From the NCBI RefSeq assembly GCF_000190475.1, contig NZ_AEWH01000050.1:1-64000 (forward strand): a DNA stretch of 64,000 nt, read 5' to 3'. Positions 43,159 to 51,999 of this stretch are shown here, one piece after another. Origin of the DNA: Ornithinibacillus scapharcae TW25 (lineage in GTDB: Bacteria > Bacillota > Bacilli > Bacillales > Amphibacillaceae). Under the pieces are notes generated by a model, which had not been told where the DNA came from, did not search any database, and saw only the letters and a list, made by a program, of their open reading frames with translations. Each line of letters opens with the position of its first letter. Position 1 is the first letter of the stretch. The translations under genes and the position numbers were made by a program.

Positions 43159-43629
43159 TTACATGCTATGTTTTTGTTTAATATGTGACAGTAAATTAGA
43201 ACAACCTTCCAACACTAACTCATATGTGTAATCAAAGTCTCCCGTATAATATGGATCAGGGACGTTATTTTCCTTTGCTTCCTCAACAAAATCCATTAAC
43301 TTTGCTATGACAATATTACTTTCTTGTGGATTTAGTTTTCGTAGGTCTTTTATATTTTGGTCATCCATTGCAATAATATAATCAAAATCGTCCCAGTCAT
43401 TTTTGGAAACCTGTCTTGCTTTTATACCTTTATAGGATATTTTCTCTCTATCAAGCACTTCTCTCGTACCTGAATGCGGAGGTTCCCCAGTATGCCAATT
43501 CCCTGTCCCACTAGAATCTACTCTTATTTTGTCTTGTAAATTATTTTTAACCACCAAATCACGAAACACTGCTTCCGCCATAGGAGAGCGGCATATATTA
43601 CCAAGACAAACGAACAATACTTGTATCAT
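43159..43629 (-). CDS. yfkJ: Low-molecular-weight protein tyrosine phosphatase (YfkJ)
   Basis: A 156-residue cysteine phosphatase. The P-loop CLGNICRSP at residues 8-16 holds the nucleophile Cys and Arg; the general-acid DPYYTGDF (DPY motif) is near the C-terminus. It removes phosphate from tyrosine (and possibly arginine) residues; YfkJ of B. subtilis is a stress-related PTP. I start at 43629, where the fold begins and AAAGGTTGTGG lies upstream; the longer reading adds 45 residues without family similarity. Confidence 0.92.
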   Translation of the reverse strand: MIQVLFVCLGNICRSPMAEAVFRDLVVKNNLQDKIRVDSSGTGNWHTGEPPHSGTREVLDREKISYKGIKARQVSKNDWDDFDYIIAMDDQNIKDLRKLNPQESNIVIAKLMDFVEEAKENNVPDPYYTGDFDYTYELVLEGCSNLLSHIKQKHSM

Positions 43630-43699
43630 ATAATCCACAACCTTTTTACCTTTATTATAATCCAACAATTGATATCCATAAAACGAGTTGTAATTTTTA

Positions 43700-43728
43700 T
43701 TGAATCTTCTAAATATTATATCTATAAT
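43700..43728 (+). promoter_or_regulatory. Promoter of the alanine:sodium symporter gene
   Basis: TTGAAT (43700-43705), 17-bp spacer, TATAAT (43723-43728), about 22 bases before the ATG. Confidence 0.75.
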
Positions 43729-43750
43729 AGGACAAAAGGGAGGGAGATTC

Positions 43751-45106
43751 ATGGATAAAATCATTGATCAAATTAGTAGTTTTGTCTGGGGACCGCCAAT
43801 ACTTATTTTGATAGTTGGAACCGGTATTTATTTAACATTACGTTTAGGTTTTCTGCAGTTTCGCGCGCTCCCCTATGCACTCAGGCTGGCATTCAGCCCC
43901 AAGAGACAGGATAAAGCATCAAAAGGTGATATCAGTCATTACGAGGCTTTAACAACCGCTATGGCCGCAACGATTGGTACAGGGAATATTGTAGGGGTTG
44001 CTACTGCTGTTGTATTAGGTGGACCTGGTGCTGTCTTTTGGATGTGGGCTACAGCTCTATTTGGGATGGCAACAAAATACGCAGAAGCAATTTTAGCTGT
44101 TAAATACCGAGTAGAAAACAGCAAAGGTGAAATGTCTGGTGGACCAATGTATTACTTAGAAAAAGGTTTAAATGCTAAGTGGCTCGGAATTCTCTTCGCT
44201 ATCTTCGGAGCAATTGCTGCATTTGGAATTGGGAATATGGTTCAGTCTAATTCAGTATCGGATGCATTGGAAAGTTCTTTTAGTATTCCTACATGGGTAA
44301 CTGGAATTACGTTAACGGTTTTAGCAGGGTTGGTTATCCTAGGTGGAATTAAAAGCATTGGAAAAGTTACGGCTTTTTTTGTACCAATAATGGCTTTATT
44401 TTATGTACTGGGTGGACTAGTTATTATTGTGATGAACTTTGATATTGTCCCTTCTGCAATTGGATTAATCTTTACAGATGCCTTCACAGGTAGTGCCGTT
44501 ACAGGTGGTATACTTGGTACTGTCATTCGTTACGGGGTAGCACGAGGGGTATTCTCTAATGAAGCTGGTCTTGGATCAGCACCTATTGCTGCAGCTGCAG
44601 CCAAAACGGATTACCCTGGTCGACAAGCTTTAGTTTCTATGACTCAAGTTTTTATCGATACGATTATTGTATGTTCTATCACTGGAATCACGATTGTAAT
44701 GGCTGACTTAGCAGGCAGTGGCTTAGAGGGTGGGCCATTAACATCCGCTTCCTTTGCATTATTCCTTGGAGAGACAGGTGAATTTATCGTCACAATTGGA
44801 ATTGTACTATTTGCCTTCTCTACACTTGTCGGTTGGGCTTACTATGGGGAAAAGTGCTTTTCATACTTATTTAATGACAAAGCAGTTCCAATCTACCGTG
44901 CGATATTCGTAGCTGCCATCTTCTTAGGTGCCGTACAATCACTCGATCTTGTATGGGGTATCTCAGACATCATGAACGCATTGATGGCAGTTCCGAACTT
45001 AATTGGGATATTAGGGCTTTCTGGTGTCGTTGTATATGAGACGAAGAAATTCCTGGAAGTTGCAAAGAAGGAAAAGGAGCAAGAACGACTCGGAAAAGCA
45101 TCCTAA
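43751..45106 (+). CDS. Alanine (or glycine):sodium symporter, AGCS family
   Basis: A 451-residue symporter with about 11 membrane segments. The signatures GTGNIVGVATAVVLGGPGAVFWMW and GGPMYYLEKGLN are diagnostic of the AGCS family. GVFSNEAGLGSAPIAAAAAKTDYP (in parts) is another conserved block. It imports alanine or glycine with Na+. GGAGGGAG lies just before the ATG at 43751, so the 17 codons upstream of it are rejected. It is divergent from yfkJ. Confidence 0.92.
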   Translation: MDKIIDQISSFVWGPPILILIVGTGIYLTLRLGFLQFRALPYALRLAFSPKRQDKASKGDISHYEALTTAMAATIGTGNIVGVATAVVLGGPGAVFWMWATALFGMATKYAEAILAVKYRVENSKGEMSGGPMYYLEKGLNAKWLGILFAIFGAIAAFGIGNMVQSNSVSDALESSFSIPTWVTGITLTVLAGLVILGGIKSIGKVTAFFVPIMALFYVLGGLVIIVMNFDIVPSAIGLIFTDAFTGSAVTGGILGTVIRYGVARGVFSNEAGLGSAPIAAAAAKTDYPGRQALVSMTQVFIDTIIVCSITGITIVMADLAGSGLEGGPLTSASFALFLGETGEFIVTIGIVLFAFSTLVGWAYYGEKCFSYLFNDKAVPIYRAIFVAAIFLGAVQSLDLVWGISDIMNALMAVPNLIGILGLSGVVVYETKKFLEVAKKEKEQERLGKAS

Positions 45107-45131
45107 TCACGTTTCTAATCAATATTGCGAT

Positions 45132-45168
45132 GGGGCAGTTCCCCTAACAAGGGAATTGTCCCTTTTTA
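45132..45168 (+). terminator. Terminator of the alanine symporter gene
   Basis: GGGGCAGTTCCC pairs with GGGAATTGTCCC (G-U pairs), followed by TTTTT. Confidence 0.8.
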
Positions 45169-45180
45169 CTATCTATAAAC

Positions 45181-45723
45181 CTAGCTTTCCAATAATATTC
45201 CTAATTTTCTTAATGCCTCACAGGCCTCTTCAATCTGCACTTCTTCTTCTGCCTCGATTGTATGTAAATGTACCCCTTCTGTTAATTTAGATAAGAGTGT
45301 TGCACCTGTGCTATTTAATTTTTTTAAAAATTCTTTCGCTTCTCGTCTATTTTTAATCATTAGTGACCCTGTCAGATCACCATATATTGGGTGTTCTACC
45401 ATGACATTTCGTACGGTTACACCATAATCAACAAGTGTAAAAAGCTCATCTGCAGTTTGTTCCACAGTATGCTTTACAACGATAGTACGTCTCACATGCC
45501 CCAAATTATTATTCTCTTTCAAATAAACATATCCCCTTGCAGTTGCCATAATCGGTTCACCTGTCGCCTTTAATAGAGAGATATCTTGAACAATTACTTG
45601 CCTGCTTACTTTTGTCCGCTCTGACAGTTCCTTACCTGTAATAGGTTCCTGATTATTTATTAACCATTCTAAGATTAAGCTTCTTCTTTTATCACCTAAA
45701 ATTTTATTTGTTTCTCCTTTCAC
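45181..45723 (-). CDS. niaR: Niacin-responsive repressor NiaR (YrxA)
   Basis: A 180-residue regulator of NAD synthesis and niacin uptake. An N-terminal HTH_11 domain (RRSLILEWLINNQEPITGKELSERTKVSRQVIVQDISLLKATG, in blocks) is joined to a 3H domain with the histidines of VVKHTVEQ, VEHPIYGDL and GVHLHTIEA. This pairing defines NiaR. In B. subtilis it represses nadBCA when nicotinic acid is plentiful. No nad genes are in the window; the divergent symporter operon is the nearest candidate target. Confidence 0.92.
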   Translation of the reverse strand: MKGETNKILGDKRRSLILEWLINNQEPITGKELSERTKVSRQVIVQDISLLKATGEPIMATARGYVYLKENNNLGHVRRTIVVKHTVEQTADELFTLVDYGVTVRNVMVEHPIYGDLTGSLMIKNRREAKEFLKKLNSTGATLLSKLTEGVHLHTIEAEEEVQIEEACEALRKLGILLES

Positions 45724-45870
45724 TTTACAACCCTCCGTATAATATTTCTTCTGTATTACACAATAACGTTACAGCTTTTTATCTATTATACCCTACGACT
45801 ACATTTATGTAATTTGAAAAAATAGTGACGAAAAAACAATTGCTTTTTCTTTTTCAGTGTGTAAATATAT

Positions 45871-45886
45871 GTGTAAAGACACCTGT
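45871..45886. promoter_or_regulatory. Candidate NiaR site in the niaR-symporter intergenic region
   Basis: GTGTAAAGACACCTGT contains GTGT-AAAG-ACAC; on the other strand it reads ACAGGTGTCTTTACAC. This resembles the GTGTCTTGACAC-like sites I recall for B. subtilis NiaR, but I cannot check the consensus. A second ACAGGTAT half-site lies near 45903. Confidence 0.35.
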
Positions 45887-46012
45887 AAAAAAATGTTACA
45901 TAACAGGTATATTTCGCATTGCTCGCCACTTGCATACTAGAGCTGATAAGAACTTTTTTCTTTCCTGTTCGCGAACAAAATCTACTAACTTATCAAATGA
46001 AGGAGATGGACT

Positions 46013-46186
46013 ATGAAACGTTTTTGGGGATTCTTAATTGTTTTTATAATCATATTAGCCTACATTATCCCGTATACAATTCTATCGGAATTACATTCAT
46101 GGCAAGGTAGTTTTCTTTTTTGGACAATAACCGGTATTGTAATTATCATTGCTAATGTTATGGCAACAAGGGATTGGAGTGAATAA
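46013..46186 (+). CDS. Small membrane partner of the sodium:solute symporter
   Basis: A 57-residue protein with two membrane helices (about 4-23 and 30-50) ending ATRDWSE. GAAGGAGATGG lies upstream of the ATG. Its stop is three bases before the ATG of the large symporter, so the two are coupled. Short two-helix partners precede several SSS-family transporters, but I cannot name the family. Confidence 0.75.
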   Translation: MKRFWGFLIVFIIILAYIIPYTILSELHSWQGSFLFWTITGIVIIIANVMATRDWSE

Positions 46187-46188
46187 TC

Positions 46189-47661
46189 ATGAATACAAGC
46201 TACGTCATTTGGGGAATTATTATTTACACTATTGTGGCTTCTATCATTGCCTTATTATCTAGAAAAGGCAACCTTTCTGGAATGAGTGGATATTTTATCG
46301 GAAATCGGAAAATGAATGGTTTCTTATCCGCACTTAGTTACAGCGCTACGACTTATAGTGCTTTTATGATGGTAGGACTAGCTGGCCTTACCTATCAAGG
46401 TGGTGTAGGTGCACTTGGATTCGAAATTGTTTATTTTACTGGAGTATCGTTAATTCTAATTTTCGGCCCAAGATTTTGGTTAGCAGGAAAGAAAAATGGT
46501 TATGTAACGCCTTCTGAAATGCTTGGTGATCGTTATCAAAGTAAAGCAGTAGCTGCGTCAATTGCTATAATGAGCTGTGTATTCTTAATTCCTTATAGTG
46601 CTGTTCAGTTAGCCGGAGTAGGTTATCTATTAGCGGGAATGACAGATAATGCTATACCGTTTTCTGCAGGTGTCATTATCGCTATTGTGTTAGCTTTATT
46701 TTTCTCCTATACTGCAGGAATTAAGTCTGTTGTTTGGACAGATTCTCTACAAGCAATTTTCATGATTATTACGTCAACGATAGTCGTTATTCTGATTGTT
46801 AATTCACTTGGTGGATTTAATCAGTTCTTTGAAAATATCGAGACAACCAAACCTGAAATGTTAGCCGTACCTGGCAATGGCTATTTTAACTTTTTAACTT
46901 TCTTAGGGTTAACAATTCCTTGGTTTTTCTTTAGCATTTCTAACCCACAGGTGAGTCAGCGTTTATTTATGCCTAATTCATTCAAGGGGTTACGACAAAT
47001 GTTAATCGGATTTCTTGTTTTTGGACTGATTTATACGTTGGTATCTGTTCTTTGGGGATTCTCAGCTATGCAACTGTTCCCTGATTTGGAGAAAGCCGAC
47101 TTAGCTACCCCAAGTCTACTATCGTCTGATATCATTCCTCCATTATTAGGGATATTTGTTATGGTTGGAATTCTTGCTGCAGCAGTTTCGACGATAGATT
47201 CGATTATGCTTACACTTTCTTCTATGTTCGCACGAGATGTCTATGGAAATATCAAAAGCCGACCAGACGATGCTAAACAGTTAAAAGTTGGTAAGATCGT
47301 TATTCCTTTTATCGGGGTATTGGCTTATGCTTTTGCAGAGCTAGAGCTGAACTTAATTGCCGTATTATCAGTTGCCGCCTCCTCTGGATTAATTGTGGTC
47401 GTCCCCGCTACGATCGGAACTTTCTTCTGGAAACGCGGTACTGCTGCAGGAGTAATCTCTAGTGTCGTCATAAGTTCGATTATCGTTCTAATCCTAGAGG
47501 CCACAGGCACAAAGTTATTTAATTTAGGGGCTGGCATTTGGGGATTAATCCTTTCAACTGTACTTTTTATTGGAATAAGCCTGGTAACATCTGCACCGAA
47601 AGAAAAAGCAGAAGAGTTTGTCAACCTCATGAAAGAGCATCGAAAAGCAAAACAAGCTTAA
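46189..47661 (+). CDS. Sodium:solute symporter (SSS family)
   Basis: A 490-residue transporter with about 13 membrane segments in the LeuT-like SSS arrangement. Conserved blocks: YFIGNRKMNGFLSALSYSATTYSAFMMVG, the TM6-like PWFFFSISNPQVSQR, and TM8 with the Na+ site AAAVSTIDSIMLTLSSMFARD (in parts). It resembles the pantothenate/proline branch; the substrate is not readable. Placed divergently from niaR behind a possible NiaR site, a pyridine-type substrate is possible (inference only). Confidence 0.88.
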   Translation: MNTSYVIWGIIIYTIVASIIALLSRKGNLSGMSGYFIGNRKMNGFLSALSYSATTYSAFMMVGLAGLTYQGGVGALGFEIVYFTGVSLILIFGPRFWLAGKKNGYVTPSEMLGDRYQSKAVAASIAIMSCVFLIPYSAVQLAGVGYLLAGMTDNAIPFSAGVIIAIVLALFFSYTAGIKSVVWTDSLQAIFMIITSTIVVILIVNSLGGFNQFFENIETTKPEMLAVPGNGYFNFLTFLGLTIPWFFFSISNPQVSQRLFMPNSFKGLRQMLIGFLVFGLIYTLVSVLWGFSAMQLFPDLEKADLATPSLLSSDIIPPLLGIFVMVGILAAAVSTIDSIMLTLSSMFARDVYGNIKSRPDDAKQLKVGKIVIPFIGVLAYAFAELELNLIAVLSVAASSGLIVVVPATIGTFFWKRGTAAGVISSVVISSIIVLILEATGTKLFNLGAGIWGLILSTVLFIGISLVTSAPKEKAEEFVNLMKEHRKAKQA

Positions 47662-47674
47662 TATGTGTTAGAAA

Positions 47675-47712
47675 AGTCCTTGAACCCTATATCGTTCAAG
47701 GACTCTTTATGT
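47675..47712 (+). terminator. Terminator of the symporter operon
   Basis: GTCCTTGAA and TTCAAGGAC pair around nine bases; TCTTT follows. Confidence 0.8.
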
Positions 47713-47804
47713 AAAGATAATAAGTTGACATAATGTTTTGCGAGGACTCCCTAAGCTTTAGCGAATTCCTCTATATCTTTAGTATTTCTCCCTAAATCAA
47801 TATA

Positions 47805-48473
47805 TTAATCCGCTAATGGTGCAATACAAGATTCATCATTATTTTTAGCGATATTCACATAGCTTGATACGTTATATGCAGTTAGTTCTTCTGGCTGCAA
47901 TTGATAAAGAAATTCTTGGGCTTCGATCGGCTTTAATGTTTCCGGTGTAATCCATTGATCTTCGGATGCTTTTGGAAGAATTATCGGCATACGATGATGG
48001 ATGTCTTGCATAAATGAATTTGCTTCACGTGTTAGGATGGTACATGTAAATAGACTTTTCCCTTCATGATTCCACTTGTCCCATAAACCAGCAAAGGCAA
48101 ACAATTTTCGATTAGCAAGATGAATTCGCTTTGGCTGCTTACCATTTTCCGAAACCTGCCATTCGTAAAAACTATCCGCTACAACTAAACATCGCTTTCG
48201 GGCCATCAATTTTTTAAAACTAGGTTTTTCATGTGCTGACTCACTTCTGGCATTAATCATCTTATAACCAATCTTCTCATCATTTGCCCATGATGGAACA
48301 AGTCCCCAACGTAGGTGGCCCGCACGCTTTTCATTCCCATCATGTATAATCGCCAAAACATCTTGACCTGGTGCAATATTATAACTAGGATGATAATTCT
48401 CGATTCCTCGTTCAATCCCAAACTCCTCCAGTATTTCGAGTTCGTCAGCAAGCAAGGTATATCTTCCACACAT
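47805..48473 (-). CDS. SRAP/YedK family (HMCES-like) protein
   Basis: A 222-residue protein that cross-links through Cys2 to abasic sites in single-stranded DNA and protects them. It begins MCGRYTL with the catalytic Cys2. The Asn of YNIAPGQ, WGLVPSW, INARSES(A), FYEW and the late His of HHRMPIIL are all present, so it should be active. It lies 22 bases after glsA on the same strand and may be co-transcribed. Confidence 0.92.
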   Translation of the reverse strand: MCGRYTLLADELEILEEFGIERGIENYHPSYNIAPGQDVLAIIHDGNEKRAGHLRWGLVPSWANDEKIGYKMINARSESAHEKPSFKKLMARKRCLVVADSFYEWQVSENGKQPKRIHLANRKLFAFAGLWDKWNHEGKSLFTCTILTREANSFMQDIHHRMPIILPKASEDQWITPETLKPIEAQEFLYQLQPEELTAYNVSSYVNIAKNNDESCIAPLAD

Positions 48474-48495
48474 ACAAATCCTCCGTTCAACACTA

Positions 48496-49491
48496 TTAAA
48501 ATATACTCAAATCCCACTGGGAAGCAATGTGTTTCAGAAGTTTGATTCCTGCGATGCTATTGCCTCTTGCTTCTAAAGCGGGACCATAGACACCAATACC
48601 ACAACCCTCCATAAACGGAAAATCCCCTTGCCTAACTCTTGGTGGGGCAACAGCGACAATACCTCCAGAAACACCGCTTTTTGCTGGAATGCCTACATAG
48701 GTAGCAAATTTTCCTGAGGCATCATACATCCCACATGTTAGCATTAACGCTTTTGCTATCCGAGCGATTTGTCGAGGAATAATTTCTTCATCGTTATTCG
48801 GATCCTGTCCATCATTCGCAAGAATTAACCCAATTTGTGCTAAATCGGCAACCTTTATTTCTATTGAACACTGTTTGAAATATGTTTCTAGTGTCACTTC
48901 GAGATCCGATTCTAAAAATCCAGTCTCGAGCAAATAGTACCCTATAGCTCTATTACGGGCAGAAGTCTCGTCTTCAGACCGGAAAACTTCCTCATTAATC
49001 ATTGGACGGTATCCAATCATTCTCTCTAATAGTGTTAGAATTGGTGAAAGTTTTTCATCTGGTGAATGACCAGTTAGCATAGAGGTTACGGTTAGTGCAC
49101 CTGCATTAACAAAAGGGTTAAATGGTTTATTTAAGCTTTTCATCTCTAAGTGCATAATAGAATTAAAAGCTTCCCCAGTAGGCTCGACATCCACTCGGTC
49201 TAATACGTAACTAACCCCTCTTTCCATACATGCAACAATAAAACTGATAACCTTGGAGATACTTTGCAATGTAAAATGAATACCGACATCTCCCGAGGTA
49301 ATATTAATTCCATTCTTACCATGAATAGCAATGCCCAAGTGCTTTGGATTTGCCTCTGCTAAAATGGGGATATAGGATGCCACTTCCCCTTCCTTCGCTG
49401 CTTTCCTGTAAAATGCAACCCAATCATCCACGTACTCCTGCAACCATTTTTTATCTGAACGTGTATTCCAATTGACAGTACCTTGAACCAC
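48496..49491 (-). CDS. glsA: Glutaminase A
   Basis: A 331-residue glutaminase of the serine beta-lactamase-like fold, turning glutamine into glutamate and ammonia. The Ser-x-x-Lys motif is SISK in FTLQSISKVISF. NPFVNAGALTVTSML and PAKSGVSGGIVAVAP are family blocks. It is longer at the N-terminus than the E. coli protein by only a few residues. It shares a strand and a short gap with the SRAP gene. Confidence 0.92.
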   Translation of the reverse strand: MVQGTVNWNTRSDKKWLQEYVDDWVAFYRKAAKEGEVASYIPILAEANPKHLGIAIHGKNGINITSGDVGIHFTLQSISKVISFIVACMERGVSYVLDRVDVEPTGEAFNSIMHLEMKSLNKPFNPFVNAGALTVTSMLTGHSPDEKLSPILTLLERMIGYRPMINEEVFRSEDETSARNRAIGYYLLETGFLESDLEVTLETYFKQCSIEIKVADLAQIGLILANDGQDPNNDEEIIPRQIARIAKALMLTCGMYDASGKFATYVGIPAKSGVSGGIVAVAPPRVRQGDFPFMEGCGIGVYGPALEARGNSIAGIKLLKHIASQWDLSIF

Positions 49492-49552
49492 TATAATTCA
49501 CCTCACCCTTCAATTCATTGCCTTTATTTAGTATGTATCGTTACGGAATAAA

Positions 49553-49586
49553 AACAGTGGGCAATTTCTACCACACTGTTTTTTAT
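49553..49586 (-). terminator. Terminator of plsC
   Basis: AAAAACAGTG and CACTGTTTTT pair around an 18-base inner region with T-runs on both sides. Confidence 0.75.
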
Positions 49587-49602
49587 CCAATCTTATTCTT
49601 AT

Positions 49603-50355
49603 TCATTTCCTAATAAGTTCTTTTTCTTCATTTTTTTTCGCAAATGGTAATGCACTTTCCACTGTCTCTTGAAGCTTCTTGGCTAAATCTGCACTTTTTA
49701 ACGGCTCATAGTCTTCTGGTAGAATTGGATCATGAATAACCATGCTAACCGAAGAGCCTTGTATTTTACCTTTTCCTTCCTCTAGCATTCGATATGTCCC
49801 ATTAATCGTAACGGGAACAATTGGCACTTGAGCTTTAGTTGCTAGACGTAGACTACCAGGCTTAAATTCATGTAGTGATTCTCCGCGACTTCTAGTCCCT
49901 TCCGGAAAAACAACTAGTGAATAACCTTCCTTTAAATTCTCTATCCCTTGATTAATCGCCTTTATCGACTGCCTTCTATCTTCACGATCAATGAAAACAC
50001 AATGGATTAAACTCATCCATTTTCTTATGATAGGTAATTTATTTATTTCTTTTTTAGCGATAAATCCCACTGGTTTCCCAAGATATCCCAAAAACGCTAA
50101 AATATCAAACAACCCCTGATGATTAGCTACATATAAAACGGCACCTTCAGGAATCTTTTCTCTACCTGTTACCTGAACAGTAGTTCCTGTACTTTTAATC
50201 ACTTTTTCAGATACTTTCTGTGGTGTTTTAAATATCTCATAACGAACCGCACTCGTTGTTGGTCTTTGATATAATTTTTTAGCTTTTTGTAAACTAAACA
50301 AACTACCAATGATTAATATAACAGCATAAGTATAAATTCTAATAGACAATAACAT
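49603..50355 (-). CDS. plsC: 1-acyl-sn-glycerol-3-phosphate acyltransferase
   Basis: A 250-residue membrane-bound enzyme that adds the second acyl chain to lysophosphatidic acid. An N-terminal membrane segment is followed by the catalytic NHQGLFD (H-x4-D) and VVFPEGTRSRGE acceptor motif. MVIHDPILPEDYEP is typical of the C-terminal part. It is a stand-alone gene with a GGGGGAAA ribosome site and its own terminator. Confidence 0.92.
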   Translation of the reverse strand: MLLSIRIYTYAVILIIGSLFSLQKAKKLYQRPTTSAVRYEIFKTPQKVSEKVIKSTGTTVQVTGREKIPEGAVLYVANHQGLFDILAFLGYLGKPVGFIAKKEINKLPIIRKWMSLIHCVFIDREDRRQSIKAINQGIENLKEGYSLVVFPEGTRSRGESLHEFKPGSLRLATKAQVPIVPVTINGTYRMLEEGKGKIQGSSVSMVIHDPILPEDYEPLKSADLAKKLQETVESALPFAKKNEEKELIRK

Positions 50356-50484
50356 GTTAGTTTCCCCCTACTTGTACATTATTATTATACTTCGAAAAGG
50401 AATTGGTTCAAGGAATATTCATCCAACCGTTTTTATCTTCGTTTTACATATGGGCGAGAAAGACTATTATACTTTCCTACCTGC

Positions 50485-50525
50485 AAAAAAGCATGAATAG
50501 CGATTAACTAATCGCTATTCATGCT
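50485..50525 (-). terminator. Terminator of the double-CAP gene
   Basis: GCATGAATAGCGATTA pairs perfectly with its complement around three bases; TTTTTTG follows on the minus strand. Confidence 0.92.
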
Positions 50526-50530
50526 TGGAA

Positions 50531-51673
50531 TTAATTTTGACCAATAAACTGCTGGGTCCAAATAAAGTTATCCTTCGAAAATCCTACTCCAATATGAGTA
50601 AACTCAGGATTCAATATATTGGCTTTATGCCCCTCACTATCCATCCATGTCTGTACCACTTGCTCTGGTGTGGATTGTCCCTTGGCTATGTTTTCCCCAG
50701 CTGTTTGGTAGGATATCCCAAATTGATCCATCATGTCAAATGGGGTTCCATAGGTTGGACTAATATGGTCAAAATAATTATTTTTGGCCATATCCAGTGC
50801 TTTAGCCTTGGCAGTATCTGCTAATTTTGAATTCATTATTAGTGGTGATAATCCATGTTTTTTCCGCTCTTGATTAGTCAAATCAATAACACGTTGCTCA
50901 AAAGTCTTTTGACTTACGGAACTGTCTATCCGTTTAATAAATTGCTGTGTCCAATAATAGCCTTTTCCAATAAATCCAACACCAATATGAGTAAAGTCCG
51001 GATGAAGAATATTTTCTCTATGTCCTTTACTATCCATCCATGCCTTCACAACCTCTTCTGGTGTTGTCTGTCCTCTGGCAATATTCTCACCAGCGGAATA
51101 ATAAATCACTCCAAATTCTTTTAACATATCGAAAGGTGAACCATAGGTAGGACTTACATGATCAAAATAGTTGTTAGAAGCCATATCCTTTGACTTCGCC
51201 CTAGCAACTTTAGCTACCTTCTCATCTAACTTTAAAGATTGTAAACCATGTTTTTTTCGTTCTATATTCGTTAAGCGAATTACCTCTTGTTCAAAAGCCT
51301 CTTGGTTTATATAGATCTTTTTCGATGGTTCTTCGACTTTGTTTCCCTTCTCGGGGACCTGACTATTCTTTTGATTTACTCTCGAAGATTCTATTGCATG
51401 AGATTCCTTTTTGATTTCCTTCTGCTTTCTTTCTTTTAACAATTCAAGATTTAGAGTACGCCAATCTATAGTAGAAAGTTGATTTTTTTCATTAAACATG
51501 CCAAGCTGGAAATAGTCGTCTAAAGTTAGAACTTCTTGTTTATAAAATGTATTATCGATAAAATAATAACGCAGGAATTCTCTATTTTCTGCATGGGCAA
51601 ATCCCGGTATGACATAAAGTATGAATAAAAGGAATATTATTCCTAAGCGGATAATTTTCTGTTTCATTTGCAA
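50531..51673 (-). CDS. Exported protein with two tandem CAP (SCP/PR1) domains
   Basis: A 380-residue secreted protein. The signal peptide covers residues 1-28. A ~100-residue linker rich in Lys/Glu follows, then two nearly identical CAP domains (about 133-250 and 260-378). Each starts FEQ(E/R)VI(R/D)LTN(I/Q)ERKKHGL and carries YFDH(V/I)SPTYG and GENIA(R/K)GQ with the site histidines (HVSP..., GHRENIL / GHKANIL). YkwD of B. subtilis has one such domain. The role of bacterial CAP proteins is unclear. The duplication is recent by its similarity. Confidence 0.88.
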   Translation of the reverse strand: MQMKQKIIRLGIIFLLFILYVIPGFAHAENREFLRYYFIDNTFYKQEVLTLDDYFQLGMFNEKNQLSTIDWRTLNLELLKERKQKEIKKESHAIESSRVNQKNSQVPEKGNKVEEPSKKIYINQEAFEQEVIRLTNIERKKHGLQSLKLDEKVAKVARAKSKDMASNNYFDHVSPTYGSPFDMLKEFGVIYYSAGENIARGQTTPEEVVKAWMDSKGHRENILHPDFTHIGVGFIGKGYYWTQQFIKRIDSSVSQKTFEQRVIDLTNQERKKHGLSPLIMNSKLADTAKAKALDMAKNNYFDHISPTYGTPFDMMDQFGISYQTAGENIAKGQSTPEQVVQTWMDSEGHKANILNPEFTHIGVGFSKDNFIWTQQFIGQN

Positions 51674-51927
51674 TACACTCCATTAAAACACCTATATTTT
51701 CTATGAATCGACATTTAACAAAATCATTATCTCACGATTAACCGCCAAAAGATTTTCCATTTTTATTACAATCGACAAAAAATGTAAAACAATTGAAACT
51801 TGAGTTTATCTCCGTTATATCTTATTTTAATATAGTAACGCTTTTATAAAATGAAACATTGCATATACAGCCAATAATTGTTAATAATGTTGTCTTGTTT
51901 GCAAATAATAAATTATATTGGCAATCT

Positions 51928-51950
51928 ACACCCATAAATTTTTTGTCGAA
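51928..51950 (+). promoter_or_regulatory. Candidate SigI-type promoter of mreBH
   Basis: ACACCC (51928-51933), 13 bp, CGAA (51947-51950), about 50 bases before mreBH. The known B. subtilis SigI elements, as I recall them, are ACCCCC and CGAA, and mreBH is a SigI target there. The surrounding 326-base gap (51674-51999) holds no gene, and no clear sigma-A promoter stands out. Confidence 0.4.
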
Positions 51951-51999
51951 TTAGAACGTTATAACGTAATAAATTCGTCATTACTGGAGGAAGTTTACT

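Noticed and set aside
45966-45977. LexA site
   Set aside because: TGTTCGCGAACA lacks the GAAC-N4-GTTC order of the Bacillus LexA box.
45825-46110. Two frames of 63 codons before the symporter
   Set aside because: One is upstream non-coding sequence and the other is out of frame with the small partner gene at 46013-46186, which has the ribosome site.
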